A stretch of 64,000 bases of DNA from Streptomyces sp. CA-210063 (GTDB lineage Bacteria; Actinomycetota; Actinomycetes; Streptomycetales; Streptomycetaceae), in the NCBI RefSeq assembly GCF_024612015.1, contig NZ_CP102512.1, forward strand, positions 2,294,001-2,358,000, given 5' to 3'. The notes beneath the pieces are model-generated. The model ran no database searches. It was not told the DNA's origin and worked only from the letters and a program-made list of their open reading frames with translations. Each line of letters starts with the position of its first letter. Position 1 is the first letter of the stretch. Positions 17,908-27,237 of this stretch are shown in pieces. Position numbers and translations under genes: made by a program.

Positions 17908-19059
17908 TCACGCGGCCTGTTCCGCGCCTCGAGACGTCACGGCCCCGCGCAGCGAGGCGACGACGGTGAGCACGTCCTCGTCGGTGAGTCCGGGATGCAG
18001 CGGCAGGCACAGGGTGCGGTCCGAGACCCAGTCGGAGGCGGGCAGGTCCACGGCGGTCCGCCGGTACGCGGGAACCTTGTGCAGTGGCGCGTAGCGGAAC
18101 GTGGTGTAGATGCCGTCGGCGAGCAGGTCGCCGGCCACCTGGTCGCGGATGCCGGGATCCATCTGCACCCAGTAGAAGTAGTGGGTCGACTCATGCCCCG
18201 CGGGGAGCGGTGGCGGGAGCGACACCCCGTCGAGCCCCGCGAGTTCCCGGTCGTACAGGGCGACGATCTCCCGGCGCCGGGCGATCATCTCGGGCAGCCT
18301 GCGCAGCTGCACGGAGCCGATGGCGGCGGTCAGGTCGTTGCCGATGACCCGGCGGCCCGGTTCGGGGACGTCGAGCTCCCACCAGCGGGCGGACACCTTG
18401 GCGTGGCCGAAGCCGCTCGGCTGGGCCAGCCCATGGTAGGCGAGCCGGCGAATGCGGGCGGCCTGTACGGCGTCCTTGGCGTAGAGCATCCCGCCGTCGC
18501 CGGTGACCAGCACCTTCATCGCGTCGAAGCTCCACATGGTGAGGTCTCCGAAGGTGCCCACGGCCCGTCCCTCGACCCGGGAGGCCACCGAGCAGGCGGC
18601 GTCCTCGATCAGGGTGACGCCGCGTTCGCGGCAGAGGTCCGCGATGCGCACGATGTCACCCGGGTAGCCGCCGTAGTGCAGGACGATCACTGCCCTGGTC
18701 CGGTCCGTCAGGGCGCGTTCGACGTCTTCGAGCGTGGGGTTGAGGGTCCGTGGGTCCACATCGCAGAAGACGGGACTCGCACCGCTGGTGACGATCGCGT
18801 TCGCGGCGGCGAGGAAACTGAGCGAGGGCAGGACGACCTCGTCGCCGTGCTGGAGATTCAGCGACTCCACGGCGAGGAACAGCCCGGCCGTACCGGAGTT
18901 GATGAACACGACGTGGTCCGCGGCGACCCCCAGATGCTCCGCGAACTCCGCCTCGAACGTTTTGGTGCGCGGACCGTGTCCGAGCCAGTGGTCCTCGAAT
19001 ACCCGGGCAACCGCGTCGAGTTCCTCAGCACCCACCTGGGGCTGAAAGAGATTGATCAT
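17908..19059 (-). CDS. Sugar 4-aminotransferase (DegT/DnrJ/EryC1 family, SpnR-like)
   Basis: 383 residues. It is PLP-dependent with Lys182 in [15 protein letters not shown], and [15 protein letters not shown] near residue 53 binds phosphate. The start [18 protein letters not shown] and the overall layout closely resemble SpnR, which aminates C4 of the TDP-4-keto-2,3,6-trideoxy sugar on the way to forosamine. That reading is supported by the 3-dehydrase (35719) and N,N-dimethyltransferase (44662) elsewhere in the cluster. It is first in the KS-alpha1 operon, a curious place for a sugar gene. An amination of the aglycone cannot be excluded. Confidence 0.82.
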   Translation of the reverse strand: MINLFQPQVGAEELDAVARVFEDHWLGHGPRTKTFEAEFAEHLGVAADHVVFINSGTAGLFLAVESLNLQHGDEVVLPSLSFLAAANAIVTSGASPVFCDVDPRTLNPTLEDVERALTDRTRAVIVLHYGGYPGDIVRIADLCRERGVTLIEDAACSVASRVEGRAVGTFGDLTMWSFDAMKVLVTGDGGMLYAKDAVQAARIRRLAYHGLAQPSGFGHAKVSARWWELDVPEPGRRVIGNDLTAAIGSVQLRRLPEMIARRREIVALYDRELAGLDGVSLPPPLPAGHESTHYFYWVQMDPGIRDQVAGDLLADGIYTTFRYAPLHKVPAYRRTAVDLPASDWVSDRTLCLPLHPGLTDEDVLTVVASLRGAVTSRGAEQAA

Positions 19060-19258
19060 AGCCGCCTCTCAGTCCTGAAGTCGCAGTTGAGCTTGGGAAG
19101 GGCCGCTCGACCCTGGATCGAGGCACGGTGGTGCGCGGCACGGCCCGCAGCGGGGCACGCCGTGCCGGTCCCTGACTCCCGAGCGCGTTTCGAGCGCTGC
19201 TCCAGAGCCGGAAAACACTCTTCGCCTGCGTGCCATGTCGAACAGCCGAGGAGTTTTC
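19060..19258. promoter_or_regulatory. Divergent promoter region between the two main PKS operons
   Basis: 199 bp between the divergent aminotransferase/KS operon (-) and ketoreductase operon (+). It contains TTCGAGCG near 19190 and GTCGAACA near 19237, which resemble the TCGA-containing direct repeats bound by SARP activators, but spacing and orientation are not convincing by eye. An AGGAG site precedes the ketoreductase ATG at 19259. This is a sensible target for the SARP encoded at 31017. Confidence 0.35.
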
Positions 19259-20044
19259 ATGTCGGATCAGGACAAGCGGGTTGCCGTGGTCACGGGCGCG
19301 ACCAGTGGGATCGGGCTGGAGTCGGCCCGGGTTCTGGCGGCGTCCGGTCATCGGGTCTTCATCGGCGCACGGAACGCCGACCACGTGGCCGAGACGGTCA
19401 AGCGACTCCAGGACGAGGGTCTGGAGGTCGACGGCGGTGTCCTCGACGTCCGGGACAACGGCAGCGTGCACCACTGGGTCAGGTCAGCGGTCGACCGGTT
19501 CGGCACGGTCGACGTGGTGGTCAACAATGCCGGCCGGTCGGGCGGCGGCGTCACCGCGGACATCGCGGACGAGCTGTGGAACGACGTCATCGAGACCAAT
19601 CTCAACAGCGTCTTCCGGGTCACCCGCGAGGTGCTGAACACAGGCGGCATGCGTGACAAGAAGCGCGGCCGGATCATCAACATCGCCTCGACCGCGGGCA
19701 AGCAGGGCGTGGTGCTGGGTGCCCCCTACTCGGCCTCGAAGCACGGTGTCGTCGGCTTCACCAAGGCGCTGGGCAACGAACTCGCGCCGACCGGCATCAC
19801 CGTCAACGCCGTGTGCCCGGGGTACGTCGAGACGCCCATGGCCCAGCGCGTACGTCAGGGCTACGCGGCCGCGTACGACACCAGCGAGGAGGCGATCCTC
19901 GACAAGTTCCGGGCCAAGATCCCGCTGGGCCGCTACTCCACTCCCGAGGAGGTCGCGGGACTGGTCGGCTACCTGGCCTCCGACACGGCCGCCTCCATCA
20001 CGTCCCAGGCCCTGAACGTGTGCGGCGGCCTCGGCAACTTCTGA
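19259..20044 (+). CDS. Polyketide C9 ketoreductase (ActIII-like SDR)
   Basis: 261 residues; ATG at 19259 with AGGAG upstream, eight codons inside the longest frame. TGATSGIG (NADPH site), Ser144, Tyr157 and Lys161 (PYSASKHG) form the SDR active site at the same positions as in ActIII, and the C-terminus SQALNVCGGLGNF is diagnostic of this subfamily. It reduces the C9 ketone of the nascent chain and fixes first-ring cyclisation. The ActIII P94-G-G motif is SGG here (Ser94), a site linked to stereocontrol. It opens a five-gene operon divergent from KS-alpha1. Confidence 0.93.
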   Translation: MSDQDKRVAVVTGATSGIGLESARVLAASGHRVFIGARNADHVAETVKRLQDEGLEVDGGVLDVRDNGSVHHWVRSAVDRFGTVDVVVNNAGRSGGGVTADIADELWNDVIETNLNSVFRVTREVLNTGGMRDKKRGRIINIASTAGKQGVVLGAPYSASKHGVVGFTKALGNELAPTGITVNAVCPGYVETPMAQRVRQGYAAAYDTSEEAILDKFRAKIPLGRYSTPEEVAGLVGYLASDTAASITSQALNVCGGLGNF

Positions 20045-20094
20045 CCGGGCCACCCACGGCCGACGAACCGATCCCGAAACGAGGAGAGCCAGCC

Positions 20095-21045
20095 ATGACG
20101 CAGCCCGGACCACGCGAAGTGGAGCACGAGATCACCATCGCGGCACCGGCCGCCGACGTGTACCGGCTGATCGCCGATGTGACCAACTGGCCGCGGATCT
20201 TCCCGCCCACCATCTACGTCGACAGGGTCGCCGAGGGCGGGAACGGGGAGCGCATCCGGATCTGGGCGACGGCGAACGGCGAGGCCAAGACCTGGACCTC
20301 GCGCCGCACCCTGTCCCCGGAGAAACTGACGATCACCTTCCGTCAGGAGGTGTCGGCTCCCCCCGTGGCGGCGATGGGGGGCACCTGGATCATCGAGCCG
20401 ATCGCCGAGGACGCGTCCCGGGTGCGGCTGTTGCACGACTACCGTGCCGTCGACGACGACCCCGCCGGCCTCGACTGGATCGACGAGGCCGTCGACCGCA
20501 ACTCCCGTTCCGAGCTCGCCGCGCTGAAGGCGAACGTCGAACTCGCGCACTCGACCGCCGACCTGACGTTCTCCTTCGAGGACACCGTTCAGGTCAACGG
20601 CTCCGCGAAGGACGTCTTCGACTTCGTCAACGAGGCCGACAGATGGCACGAGCGGCTGCCGCACGTGGCCACCGTCCGGCTGACCGAGGACACGCCGGGT
20701 CTGCAGGAACTGGAGATGGACACCAGGGCGAAGGACGGCTCGGTACACACCACCAAGTCCTACCGGGTCACCTTTCCCCACCACCGGATCGCCTACAAAC
20801 AGACCACGCTGCCCGCGCTGATGACCCTGCACACGGGCTACTGGTCGTTCGTCGAGAACGGCGACGGCGTCGCCGCCTCGTCCCAGCACACGGTGACCGT
20901 GAACACCGCGAACATCGCGAGGATCCTCGGGCCGGACGCGACCGTCGAGGACGCCAAGCAGTACGTCCACAACGCCCTCAGCACCAACAGCACCGCCACC
21001 CTGAACCACGCCAAGGACTTCGCCGAGCGGCGGGCCGGCCGGTGA
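20095..21045 (+). CDS. Two-domain aromatase/cyclase (ActVII-like), set 1
   Basis: 316 residues; ATG at 20095 after GAGGAG. Two START/Bet v1-like cyclase domains are visible: residues ~8-150 (EHEITIAAPAADVYRLIADV, NWPRIFPPTIYVDRV) and ~160-310 (FSFEDTVQVNGSAKDVFDFV, WHERLPHVATVRL). Such di-domain ARO/CYCs aromatise the first ring of C9-reduced chains. It acts in the cytoplasm right after the ketoreductase encoded upstream, and its stop overlaps the next SDR start. A homologous second copy is at 57324. Confidence 0.9.
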   Translation: MTQPGPREVEHEITIAAPAADVYRLIADVTNWPRIFPPTIYVDRVAEGGNGERIRIWATANGEAKTWTSRRTLSPEKLTITFRQEVSAPPVAAMGGTWIIEPIAEDASRVRLLHDYRAVDDDPAGLDWIDEAVDRNSRSELAALKANVELAHSTADLTFSFEDTVQVNGSAKDVFDFVNEADRWHERLPHVATVRLTEDTPGLQELEMDTRAKDGSVHTTKSYRVTFPHHRIAYKQTTLPALMTLHTGYWSFVENGDGVAASSQHTVTVNTANIARILGPDATVEDAKQYVHNALSTNSTATLNHAKDFAERRAGR

Positions 21046-21899
21046 GCGGGCGGATGCCCCGCGTCTGGCTCGTCACCGGCGCCTCCCGGGGGCTCGGGCG
21101 GGCCGTCGCCGAGACGGCCCTCGCCCACGGTGACACGGTCGTGGCCACGGCCCGCACCGTCGCCTCGCTCGACGCTCTGGTCACCGGCCACGGCGAGCGG
21201 GTCGTCCCCATGGCTCTGGATGTCACCGACCGTGCCGCGGTGTTCTCCGTCGTGGCCGAGGCCGCCGAGCGCGCGGGCCGTATCGACGTCGTCCTCAACA
21301 ACGCCGGTCATGGGCTGGCCGGCGCCGTCGAGGAGGTCTCCGAACAGCAGATACGCGATCAGTTCGACGTGAACTTCTTCGGCGCCCTGTGGGTCACGCA
21401 GGCGGTCCTGCCCGTGATGCGGCGTCAGGGTGGGGGCCATCTCCTGCAGATGTCCAGCATCGCCGGCGTCACCACCTATCCGAACCTCGGCGCGTACTGC
21501 GCGAGCAAGTGGGCGCTGGAAGCGGCGAGCGAAGCCCTGGCGCAGGAGGTGGCGGGCTTCGGCATCAAGGTCACCCTGGTCGAGGCGGGCGAGTTCCGTA
21601 CCCAGTGGTCCGGGGACAGCATGGTCCGTGCCACACCCAAGGCCGTGTACGACACCGTGCTCGCCAAGCGCCGGCACGGCTTGTCGGGCGCCTACGCCCA
21701 CCTCCAGCCAGGTGACCCGGCGAAGGTCGGCGCGGCACTGTTCGAGGTGCTCGACGCGGAGAAGCCGCCCCTGCGGATCCTGCTGGGCAACGGCGCGTCC
21801 GACCTCGCGCCCACCGTGCTGAGGGAACGCCTGGCGGTCTGGGAGGAGTGGGACGCGCTGGCCCGGACCACCGACTTCCCACCCCGGGCGACACCGTGA
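21042..21899 (+). CDS. Short-chain dehydrogenase/reductase
   Basis: 285 residues from GTG at 21042, whose GTGA overlaps the cyclase stop; ATG at 21054 is an alternative. WLVTGASRGLGRAVAE is the NADP site, NNAGHG the structural motif, and YCASKWALE holds Tyr and Lys. It belongs to the classical SDRs with the 'SRGLG' oxidoreductase look. Its substrate is probably a polyketide intermediate, or the substrate or product of the adjacent multicopper oxidase. Tight coupling on both sides makes it part of the operon. Confidence 0.75.
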   Translation: MSGRMPRVWLVTGASRGLGRAVAETALAHGDTVVATARTVASLDALVTGHGERVVPMALDVTDRAAVFSVVAEAAERAGRIDVVLNNAGHGLAGAVEEVSEQQIRDQFDVNFFGALWVTQAVLPVMRRQGGGHLLQMSSIAGVTTYPNLGAYCASKWALEAASEALAQEVAGFGIKVTLVEAGEFRTQWSGDSMVRATPKAVYDTVLAKRRHGLSGAYAHLQPGDPAKVGAALFEVLDAEKPPLRILLGNGASDLAPTVLRERLAVWEEWDALARTTDFPPRATP

Positions 21900-22483
21900 G
21901 CGCGGGGTCACCGTGCCTGCCGGCCGGCCGGACGCGGAAGCCGTCCCGGCCGGGCGTCCGGTGGCTGTTCTCGGGTCTGCGCCCCGTGGTTCTCGGCGTA
22001 TCGGCCCTGTCTCACGCCCTCGCGGTCGGCTGGGTGACGTACGACCACACCAGGGCCCCGCTGCCACAGCCAGGGGACCACACCTGGTGGCACGGCTCCG
22101 GGCCCGCACGTCCGGAAGCCCTGCACGTGGGCCCGTTCATGGCCCTGACCACGGCGGCGCTGTATCTGCTGCTGCCGATGTCGGCACTGGCCGCGCAGAT
22201 CATACGGCGCCGGGCGGACCGCCTCCTGCCGCGGGGCGGCACCATGGCCGCCCCGCTGGCGTTCGCCGCCGTGTCCGCGGCGGCCGCCGCGGCCGTCTGT
22301 CTGCCGGCCGCGGCGCTCGCCTCATCGTTCTCCCCGGTGGACGGACCGTCCGTGTGGTCCGCCGGGGCCGCAGATGTCCTGACCGTTCTGCGCCTGTGCG
22401 CCGCCGTCGGCCTGCTCCTCGGCGTCACGCTCGGGGTGCCGTGGACGGTCGGACGGCCCGACACACCTTTCCTACGAAGATAG
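21896..22483 (+). CDS. Small integral membrane protein
   Basis: 195 residues from GTG at 21896, overlapping the SDR stop. Four hydrophobic segments are predicted by eye at about residues 24-42, 80-103, 118-143 and 162-183, with a periplasmic-looking loop TYDHTRAPLPQPGDHTWW. I recognise no family. Its position between an SDR and a Tat-exported copper oxidase, 7 bp before the latter, suggests that it anchors, supplies copper to, or feeds substrate to the oxidase at the membrane. This is inferred from context only. Confidence 0.6.
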   Translation: MSAGSPCLPAGRTRKPSRPGVRWLFSGLRPVVLGVSALSHALAVGWVTYDHTRAPLPQPGDHTWWHGSGPARPEALHVGPFMALTTAALYLLLPMSALAAQIIRRRADRLLPRGGTMAAPLAFAAVSAAAAAAVCLPAAALASSFSPVDGPSVWSAGAADVLTVLRLCAAVGLLLGVTLGVPWTVGRPDTPFLRR

Positions 22484-22490
22484 GCTGCTC

Positions 22491-23948
22491 ATGCTCAACC
22501 GTCGTAACGCGCTCAAGGCAGCGACCGCTGCGGGCGCGGCCTCCTTGCTCCCGTGGGACCGGCTCACCGGTTCCTCCGCCCCGTCAGCGGCCGCGGCGGG
22601 GGCCGCCGCTGACCCGGCGCCCGTCTCTCCGTTCGCCCATGCCATGCCGGTCCCGAAGACCCTCCGCCCCGTCTCGTCCACGAGTTCCTCGGAGCTCTAC
22701 GAGATACGGATGCAGGAGGCTCAGGTCGAGATCGTCAAGGGCCTCACCTCCAGGGTCCGCACCTACGGCGGTACGTTCCCCGGACCGACCGTCAAAGCCG
22801 TCCAGGGACGGGAGACCGTGATCCGGCAGATCAACGGTCTGCCCGTGAACACGGCCGTGCACCTGCACGGCGGGCAGGTGCGGTCCGAGCACGACGGGCT
22901 GCCGATGGACACGATCGTGCCCGGCGCCGAGCGGGTGTACCGCTATCCCAACACCCAGCGGGCTGCCTCCCTCTGGTACCACGACCACGCGCACCACCTG
23001 GAGGCCGAGAACGTCTACCTGGGGCTGCACGGCCTCTATCTGCTCAGCGACCGCGACGAGAAGAGCCTGCCGCTGCCGTCCGGGAGTTTCGACGTCCCAC
23101 TCGTCATCCGTGACGCCAGGATCGAGGCGGACGGCACCCTGCTCTACACCCGGCCGTCCGACTGCCCGCACATGCTGGTCAACGGCAAGGAGCGCCCCTA
23201 CTTCAACGTCGCCGCACGCAAGTACCGGCTGCGCGTCTACAACGCCTGCGCCAACCGCTACGTCAAGCTGCGGTTCGCCGACGGTACGGAGTTCACCCAG
23301 ATCGCGACGGACAACGGCCTCCTGGAGCAGCCCGTCACACGGACGGAGCTGCTGATGCTGGGCGGTGAGCGGGTCGAGATCGTCGTCGACTTCTCCCGCT
23401 ATCGGGTGGGGGATTCGGTGGTTCTGGAGAACACCGGCGCGCAGTCCGGTGAACGGCCCGAGGTCATGCGGTTCGACATCGACCGCCGGGCCGCGGACAA
23501 CAGCTACGTCCCCGGCCGCCTGGCGCCGGCGCCGCCCGCTCTGCCCACGCCCACCGTGCGGCGCGACTTCGAGATCCGGACGTTCCCGGCCATGACCATC
23601 AACGGGCAGTCCTACGATCCCGGCCGGGTCGACGTGACGGCCGCGCTGGGCGCGACCGAGGAGTGGACGATCCGCAACGTCGACGTGCCGGCCGAGCCCG
23701 GCAGGCCGGACTTCCATCTGTGGCACAGCTTCCACACGCATCTGACGAGCTTCCGTGTCCTGGAGCGCGACGGGCGGCCCGCGGGGGCGCGGGACGCGGG
23801 GCTCAAGGACACCGTCACGCTGGGCCCCGGTGAGACCGTGAGGATAGCGATGACCTGGGGGCCGTACACAGGCCAGTACGTCTACCACTGCCATCAGCTG
23901 GGGCACTCGTCCGGAGGCCAGATGGGACGTATCGACATCGTCGGCTGA
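22491..23948 (+). CDS. Tat-exported multicopper oxidase (laccase/CotA type)
   Basis: 485 residues. The N-terminus NRRNALKAATAAGAA is a twin-arginine signal. All four copper motifs are present: HLHGG (~residue 125), WYHDHAHH (~164), HSFHTHLT (~413) and YHCHQLGHSSGGQM (~466), so type 1, 2 and 3 copper sites are intact. It oxidises phenols or hydroquinones outside the membrane with O2. In this cluster it could couple aromatic polyketides or re-oxidise a hydroquinone to quinone after export. It is last gene in the ketoreductase operon. Resistance or copper detoxification is a less likely alternative. Confidence 0.88.
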   Translation: MLNRRNALKAATAAGAASLLPWDRLTGSSAPSAAAAGAAADPAPVSPFAHAMPVPKTLRPVSSTSSSELYEIRMQEAQVEIVKGLTSRVRTYGGTFPGPTVKAVQGRETVIRQINGLPVNTAVHLHGGQVRSEHDGLPMDTIVPGAERVYRYPNTQRAASLWYHDHAHHLEAENVYLGLHGLYLLSDRDEKSLPLPSGSFDVPLVIRDARIEADGTLLYTRPSDCPHMLVNGKERPYFNVAARKYRLRVYNACANRYVKLRFADGTEFTQIATDNGLLEQPVTRTELLMLGGERVEIVVDFSRYRVGDSVVLENTGAQSGERPEVMRFDIDRRAADNSYVPGRLAPAPPALPTPTVRRDFEIRTFPAMTINGQSYDPGRVDVTAALGATEEWTIRNVDVPAEPGRPDFHLWHSFHTHLTSFRVLERDGRPAGARDAGLKDTVTLGPGETVRIAMTWGPYTGQYVYHCHQLGHSSGGQMGRIDIVG

Positions 23949-24044
23949 CGCTCCGTGCGGTCCCCGGCGGGACCGCACGGAGGTACGCGTGGACGCGCCG
24001 GGGCCCTGTGCGGGCCCCGGCGCGGTGTTCCGCTCAGGTGGACG

Positions 24045-24866
24045 TCAGTCCCAGTGAGTGGTGATGGATCCGTCGGGTCCGTACACCCGCATCCGCTCGA
24101 CGAACAGTTCCTCGCTCGTCACCTGGTCCAGCCGCTCAAGGAGCCGGTCGAGGTCCTCGTGGACCGACAGGTAGCGGCCGTGGAGCGCGTCGTACGTGCC
24201 GGAGGCGAGGGCGGTCACCAGTCGGCCGCTCTCCTCGGCCGGCGTCCAGTCGTGATCGGGGAACCGGGCTGCGAAGGGCTCCGTCATACGAGTCCGTACG
24301 GAGCCCGGGTTGATCGCGAAGGTGCGCACCCCGGTCGCGTCGGCCTCGTCCAGGGAGATGCCGAGGGCCTCGGTGAGCCGGATCCGCGCCGCCTTGCTGA
24401 ACTGGTACGCGGTGAGCGGACAGGGCAGGGCGCCGAGGTCGCTGGCGACGGTGACCACTCGGCCACGCCGTTCGGCGAGCATCGTGGGGAGGACGGCTCG
24501 CATGCACACGAGGGGACCTCGGACGTTGACCTCGACCGTGTGCCACCAGGTATCGAGGTCGGCCTCCCACAGGGGAGGTTCCCCGATGGCGTAGGTGGCC
24601 GCGTTGTTGACGAGCAGGCTCACCGGTCCGAAGTGGCCGGCGATCCGCTCCACGACGCGGCCGACCGCCTTGTCGTCGGTGATGTCCGCCGGAGCCACGA
24701 GGACGCGGGACCGGTCGCCGGCGAGCGCGGCGGTTTCCTCCAGCTCCTCGCGGCTGCGGGCGAGGAGCGCCACGCGGGCTCCGTCCTGGACGAGGGCGAG
24801 CGCGATCGCGCGGCCGATCCCCCGGCCCGCACCGGTCACGAGCGCCACCTGGTCCGACAGGGTCAT
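24045..24866 (-). CDS. Short-chain dehydrogenase/reductase
   Basis: 273 residues; ATG at 24866 with GGAG upstream. ALVTGAGRGIGRAIA is the NAD(P) site, NNAATYAIG the NNAG-like motif, and YQFSKAARI carries Tyr and Lys; INPGSVRTRM follows. The long C-terminus (TTHWD end) differs from fatty-acid FabG. It is convergent with the copper oxidase and last in a three-gene unit with metF and a sugar/adenosine kinase. Substrate is unknown; tailoring of the aglycone or general metabolism are both possible. Confidence 0.7.
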   Translation of the reverse strand: MTLSDQVALVTGAGRGIGRAIALALVQDGARVALLARSREELEETAALAGDRSRVLVAPADITDDKAVGRVVERIAGHFGPVSLLVNNAATYAIGEPPLWEADLDTWWHTVEVNVRGPLVCMRAVLPTMLAERRGRVVTVASDLGALPCPLTAYQFSKAARIRLTEALGISLDEADATGVRTFAINPGSVRTRMTEPFAARFPDHDWTPAEESGRLVTALASGTYDALHGRYLSVHEDLDRLLERLDQVTSEELFVERMRVYGPDGSITTHWD

Positions 24867-24898
24867 CCGTTTCTCCAATGGTCAGGGTCGACGCGGTG

Positions 24899-25801
24899 TC
24901 AGTGTGCCGCGAGCGCACTCCGTGTGCTGGGTGAGTGCCCGAGATTGCGATGGACCTCAAGCGTCGCCGTCGAGCGGTTCAGGGTGATGTAGTGCAGTCC
25001 GGGCGCTCCTTCGGCCAGCAGCCGCTCCGCCATGGCGGTGGCGTACTCGACGCCGATGCGACGGCCCTCGGCCGGACTCTCACGGGCCGCTTCGAGGCGC
25101 TGGGCCAGGGTCTCGGGGAACGAGGCACCGCTCAGTTCGGCGAAGCGGGCGATCTGCCGGACGTCCGTCGCGGGCATGATCTCCGGGATGACGGGGGTTT
25201 CACAGGAAGCGTCTGCCAGCCGGTCGCGCAGCCGCAGGTAGTCCTCCACATGGAAGAACATCTGGGTGATGGCGTAGTCGGCGCCGGCACGGCACTTCGC
25301 GACGAAATGGCGGATGTCGCTCTCCCAGTCGGGGGAGCGCGGATGCCGTTCCGGGAAGGCCGCGACGCCCACGGTGAAGTCCCCGGACTCCTTGACCAGG
25401 GTGACCAGCTCATGCGCGTGCCTGAGACCGTCCGGGTGGGGCACCCAGGGCCCGTTGGGATCTCCCGGTGGGTCACCGCGCAGGGCGAGGACGTCGCGTA
25501 CGCCGACGTCCGCGTACTGACCGATGATGTGGCGCAGTTCGGCGACGGAGTGGCCGACGGCCGTGAGGTGGGCGACCGGACGCAGTGTCGTCTCCGCCGC
25601 GATACGCCGGGTCATCTCGACGGTGCGGTCGCGGGCGGACCCGCCGGCGCCGTACGTGACGGACACGAAGCTGGGGGCGAACCTCTCGACGCGGCGGATG
25701 GCGTCCCACAGGACCCGGGCCCCGGCGTCCGTTTTCGGCGGGAAGAACTCGAAGGAGAAGGACGGGGCACCGATCGTGAGAACGGAGCGCGGTGTCGTCA
25801 T
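24899..25801 (-). CDS. metF: 5,10-methylenetetrahydrofolate reductase
   Basis: 300 residues, ATG at 25801. [15 protein letters not shown] near the N-terminus is the MetF signature; [24 protein letters not shown] and [15 protein letters not shown] follow in the usual order of the FAD-binding barrel. It makes 5-methyl-THF, the methyl donor for methionine and hence SAM. Lying inside the cluster beside an adenosine-kinase-like gene, it likely boosts SAM supply for sugar N,N-dimethylation. It is probably a duplicate of a primary-metabolism gene located elsewhere. Confidence 0.88.
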   Translation of the reverse strand: MTTPRSVLTIGAPSFSFEFFPPKTDAGARVLWDAIRRVERFAPSFVSVTYGAGGSARDRTVEMTRRIAAETTLRPVAHLTAVGHSVAELRHIIGQYADVGVRDVLALRGDPPGDPNGPWVPHPDGLRHAHELVTLVKESGDFTVGVAAFPERHPRSPDWESDIRHFVAKCRAGADYAITQMFFHVEDYLRLRDRLADASCETPVIPEIMPATDVRQIARFAELSGASFPETLAQRLEAARESPAEGRRIGVEYATAMAERLLAEGAPGLHYITLNRSTATLEVHRNLGHSPSTRSALAAH

Positions 25802-25844
25802 GCCAGGCACCTCACCGGCGTCGGGGAGCCGTTGTCCGCCACGT

Positions 25845-26828
25845 TCACGACACACCCTCCAGGGCCTGCTCGATGTCCTGCGCCGCCGCGCGGCCGTACA
25901 CGCGCTCGATGGTGGCGGACAGTTCGGCGGGGAGAAGCTTGTACTCCTGCGTGCCGACCGATGTGAGGACCAGCGCGGCCAGCGCGCAGCCGAGCTGTGC
26001 GGCCCGCACGGGGGCCAGTCCCCGGGCGAGACCCGCGAGGAAGCCGGCCCGGAGGGCGTCGCCGACGCCCGTGGGGTCCGCCACGTTCGGCGTGGGGACC
26101 GCGGGGACGGTCTGCCGACCGCCGGCGGCGGTCGGCAGAGAGACCCCGTCGGCTCCGTGGGTGATGATCCAGTTTCCGACCCGGTCCCGCACCTCCCGCT
26201 CGCTCCAGCCGGTGCGCTCCTGGAGCAGGGCGCTCTCGTACGCGTTGGTGAACAGGTAACGGGCCCCGTCCACCAGCGCGCGGACCTGTTCGCGGTCCAG
26301 GCGGGCCAGTTGCTGGGAGGGATCGGCGGCGACCGGGATGGCCAGCCGGTGGGCCGTTGCGGTGTGGCGCAGCATGGCGTCGGGATCGTCGGCTCCGACG
26401 AGGAGCAGGTCGATACCGCCCGCGCGCTCATGGACCTCGGCGATGTCGATGTGTCGGGCCTCGGCCATGGCTCCGGCGTAGAACGTCGCGATCTGGTTCT
26501 CGTCGTCGTCCGTGGTGCACACGAACCGGGCCGTGTGCAGGCTCTCGCTCACCCGCACGGAGGCCGTGTCCACGCCGGCCTCGTCGAGCAGCCGCTCGTA
26601 CTCGGCGAAGTCGACCCCCGCCGCGCCGATGAGCAGGGGTCGCAGGCCCAGTTGTCCCAGGCCGAACGCGATGTTGGCGCCGACACCGCCGCGGCGGATC
26701 TCCAGCCTGTCGGCGAGGAACGACAGGGAGACCGATTCCAGCTGTCCTTCGATCAGCTGATCCGCGAAACGGCCGGGGAAGACCATGAGGTGATCGGTCG
26801 CGATGGAACCGGACACGGCGATGCGCAC
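25845..26828 (-). CDS. PfkB-family kinase, adenosine-kinase-like
   Basis: 327 residues from GTG at 26828, chosen for AAGGAG 7 nt upstream. [31 protein letters not shown] and the catalytic [17 protein letters not shown] (Asp of the GxGD anion hole) define the ribokinase/PfkB fold. With metF next door the best reading is adenosine kinase, which removes the adenosine formed from S-adenosylhomocysteine and so keeps methylation going. It is the first gene of the three-gene minus operon. A sugar kinase role remains possible. Confidence 0.72.
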   Translation of the reverse strand: MRIAVSGSIATDHLMVFPGRFADQLIEGQLESVSLSFLADRLEIRRGGVGANIAFGLGQLGLRPLLIGAAGVDFAEYERLLDEAGVDTASVRVSESLHTARFVCTTDDDENQIATFYAGAMAEARHIDIAEVHERAGGIDLLLVGADDPDAMLRHTATAHRLAIPVAADPSQQLARLDREQVRALVDGARYLFTNAYESALLQERTGWSEREVRDRVGNWIITHGADGVSLPTAAGGRQTVPAVPTPNVADPTGVGDALRAGFLAGLARGLAPVRAAQLGCALAALVLTSVGTQEYKLLPAELSATIERVYGRAAAQDIEQALEGVS

Positions 26829-27237
26829 AACGCTTCTCCTTGGCATCGGGGCAGGGCGGCGGGGCACGAGTCGCTTCCTCCCGCCGTCGTGCAGCCGGAC
26901 GCCGACAGTCCCCGACGGCGCTGGAGATCCGCTCGAAATCCGTTGCCGGCAGGGCGCGTGGGGGGTGCGAGCGGTCGGCGGCGGTCGATCTCAAGCGCCA
27001 CAGGATGCCCGCCGTGCGTCGGGAGCGGCGCGTCGACCACGCACGGCTGGGGCCCGCCGCCGTCCCTTGCGCTGATCCGCGCCGGGCCGTCCGCGCCTTC
27101 CTCCTCGCCGGGACGGGTGCCCCGGGGACAGGGCCGTTGAGCAGGCCTCCAGTAGTGCTGGATCGCCCGGGTCCAGGGTTGCCGCATTACCCGTCCGCAG
27201 TGCTGCCCTGCCGCGGCGAACGAGGAGAGTGGTGCTG
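26829..27237. promoter_or_regulatory. Divergent intergenic region, kinase (-) / hydroxylase (+)
   Basis: 409 bp without a convincing gene. It must hold promoters for the metF operon and for the tailoring operon starting at 27238. The only clear elements are ribosome-binding sites: AAGGAG before the kinase GTG and GAGGAG at 27222-27227 before the hydroxylase. I see no ARE-like operator or strong hairpin here. Confidence 0.4.

Noticed and set aside
16475..18094. Long plus-strand frame opposite KS-alpha1
   Set aside because: Composition is that of an antisense shadow; the minus strand encodes an unmistakable ketosynthase.
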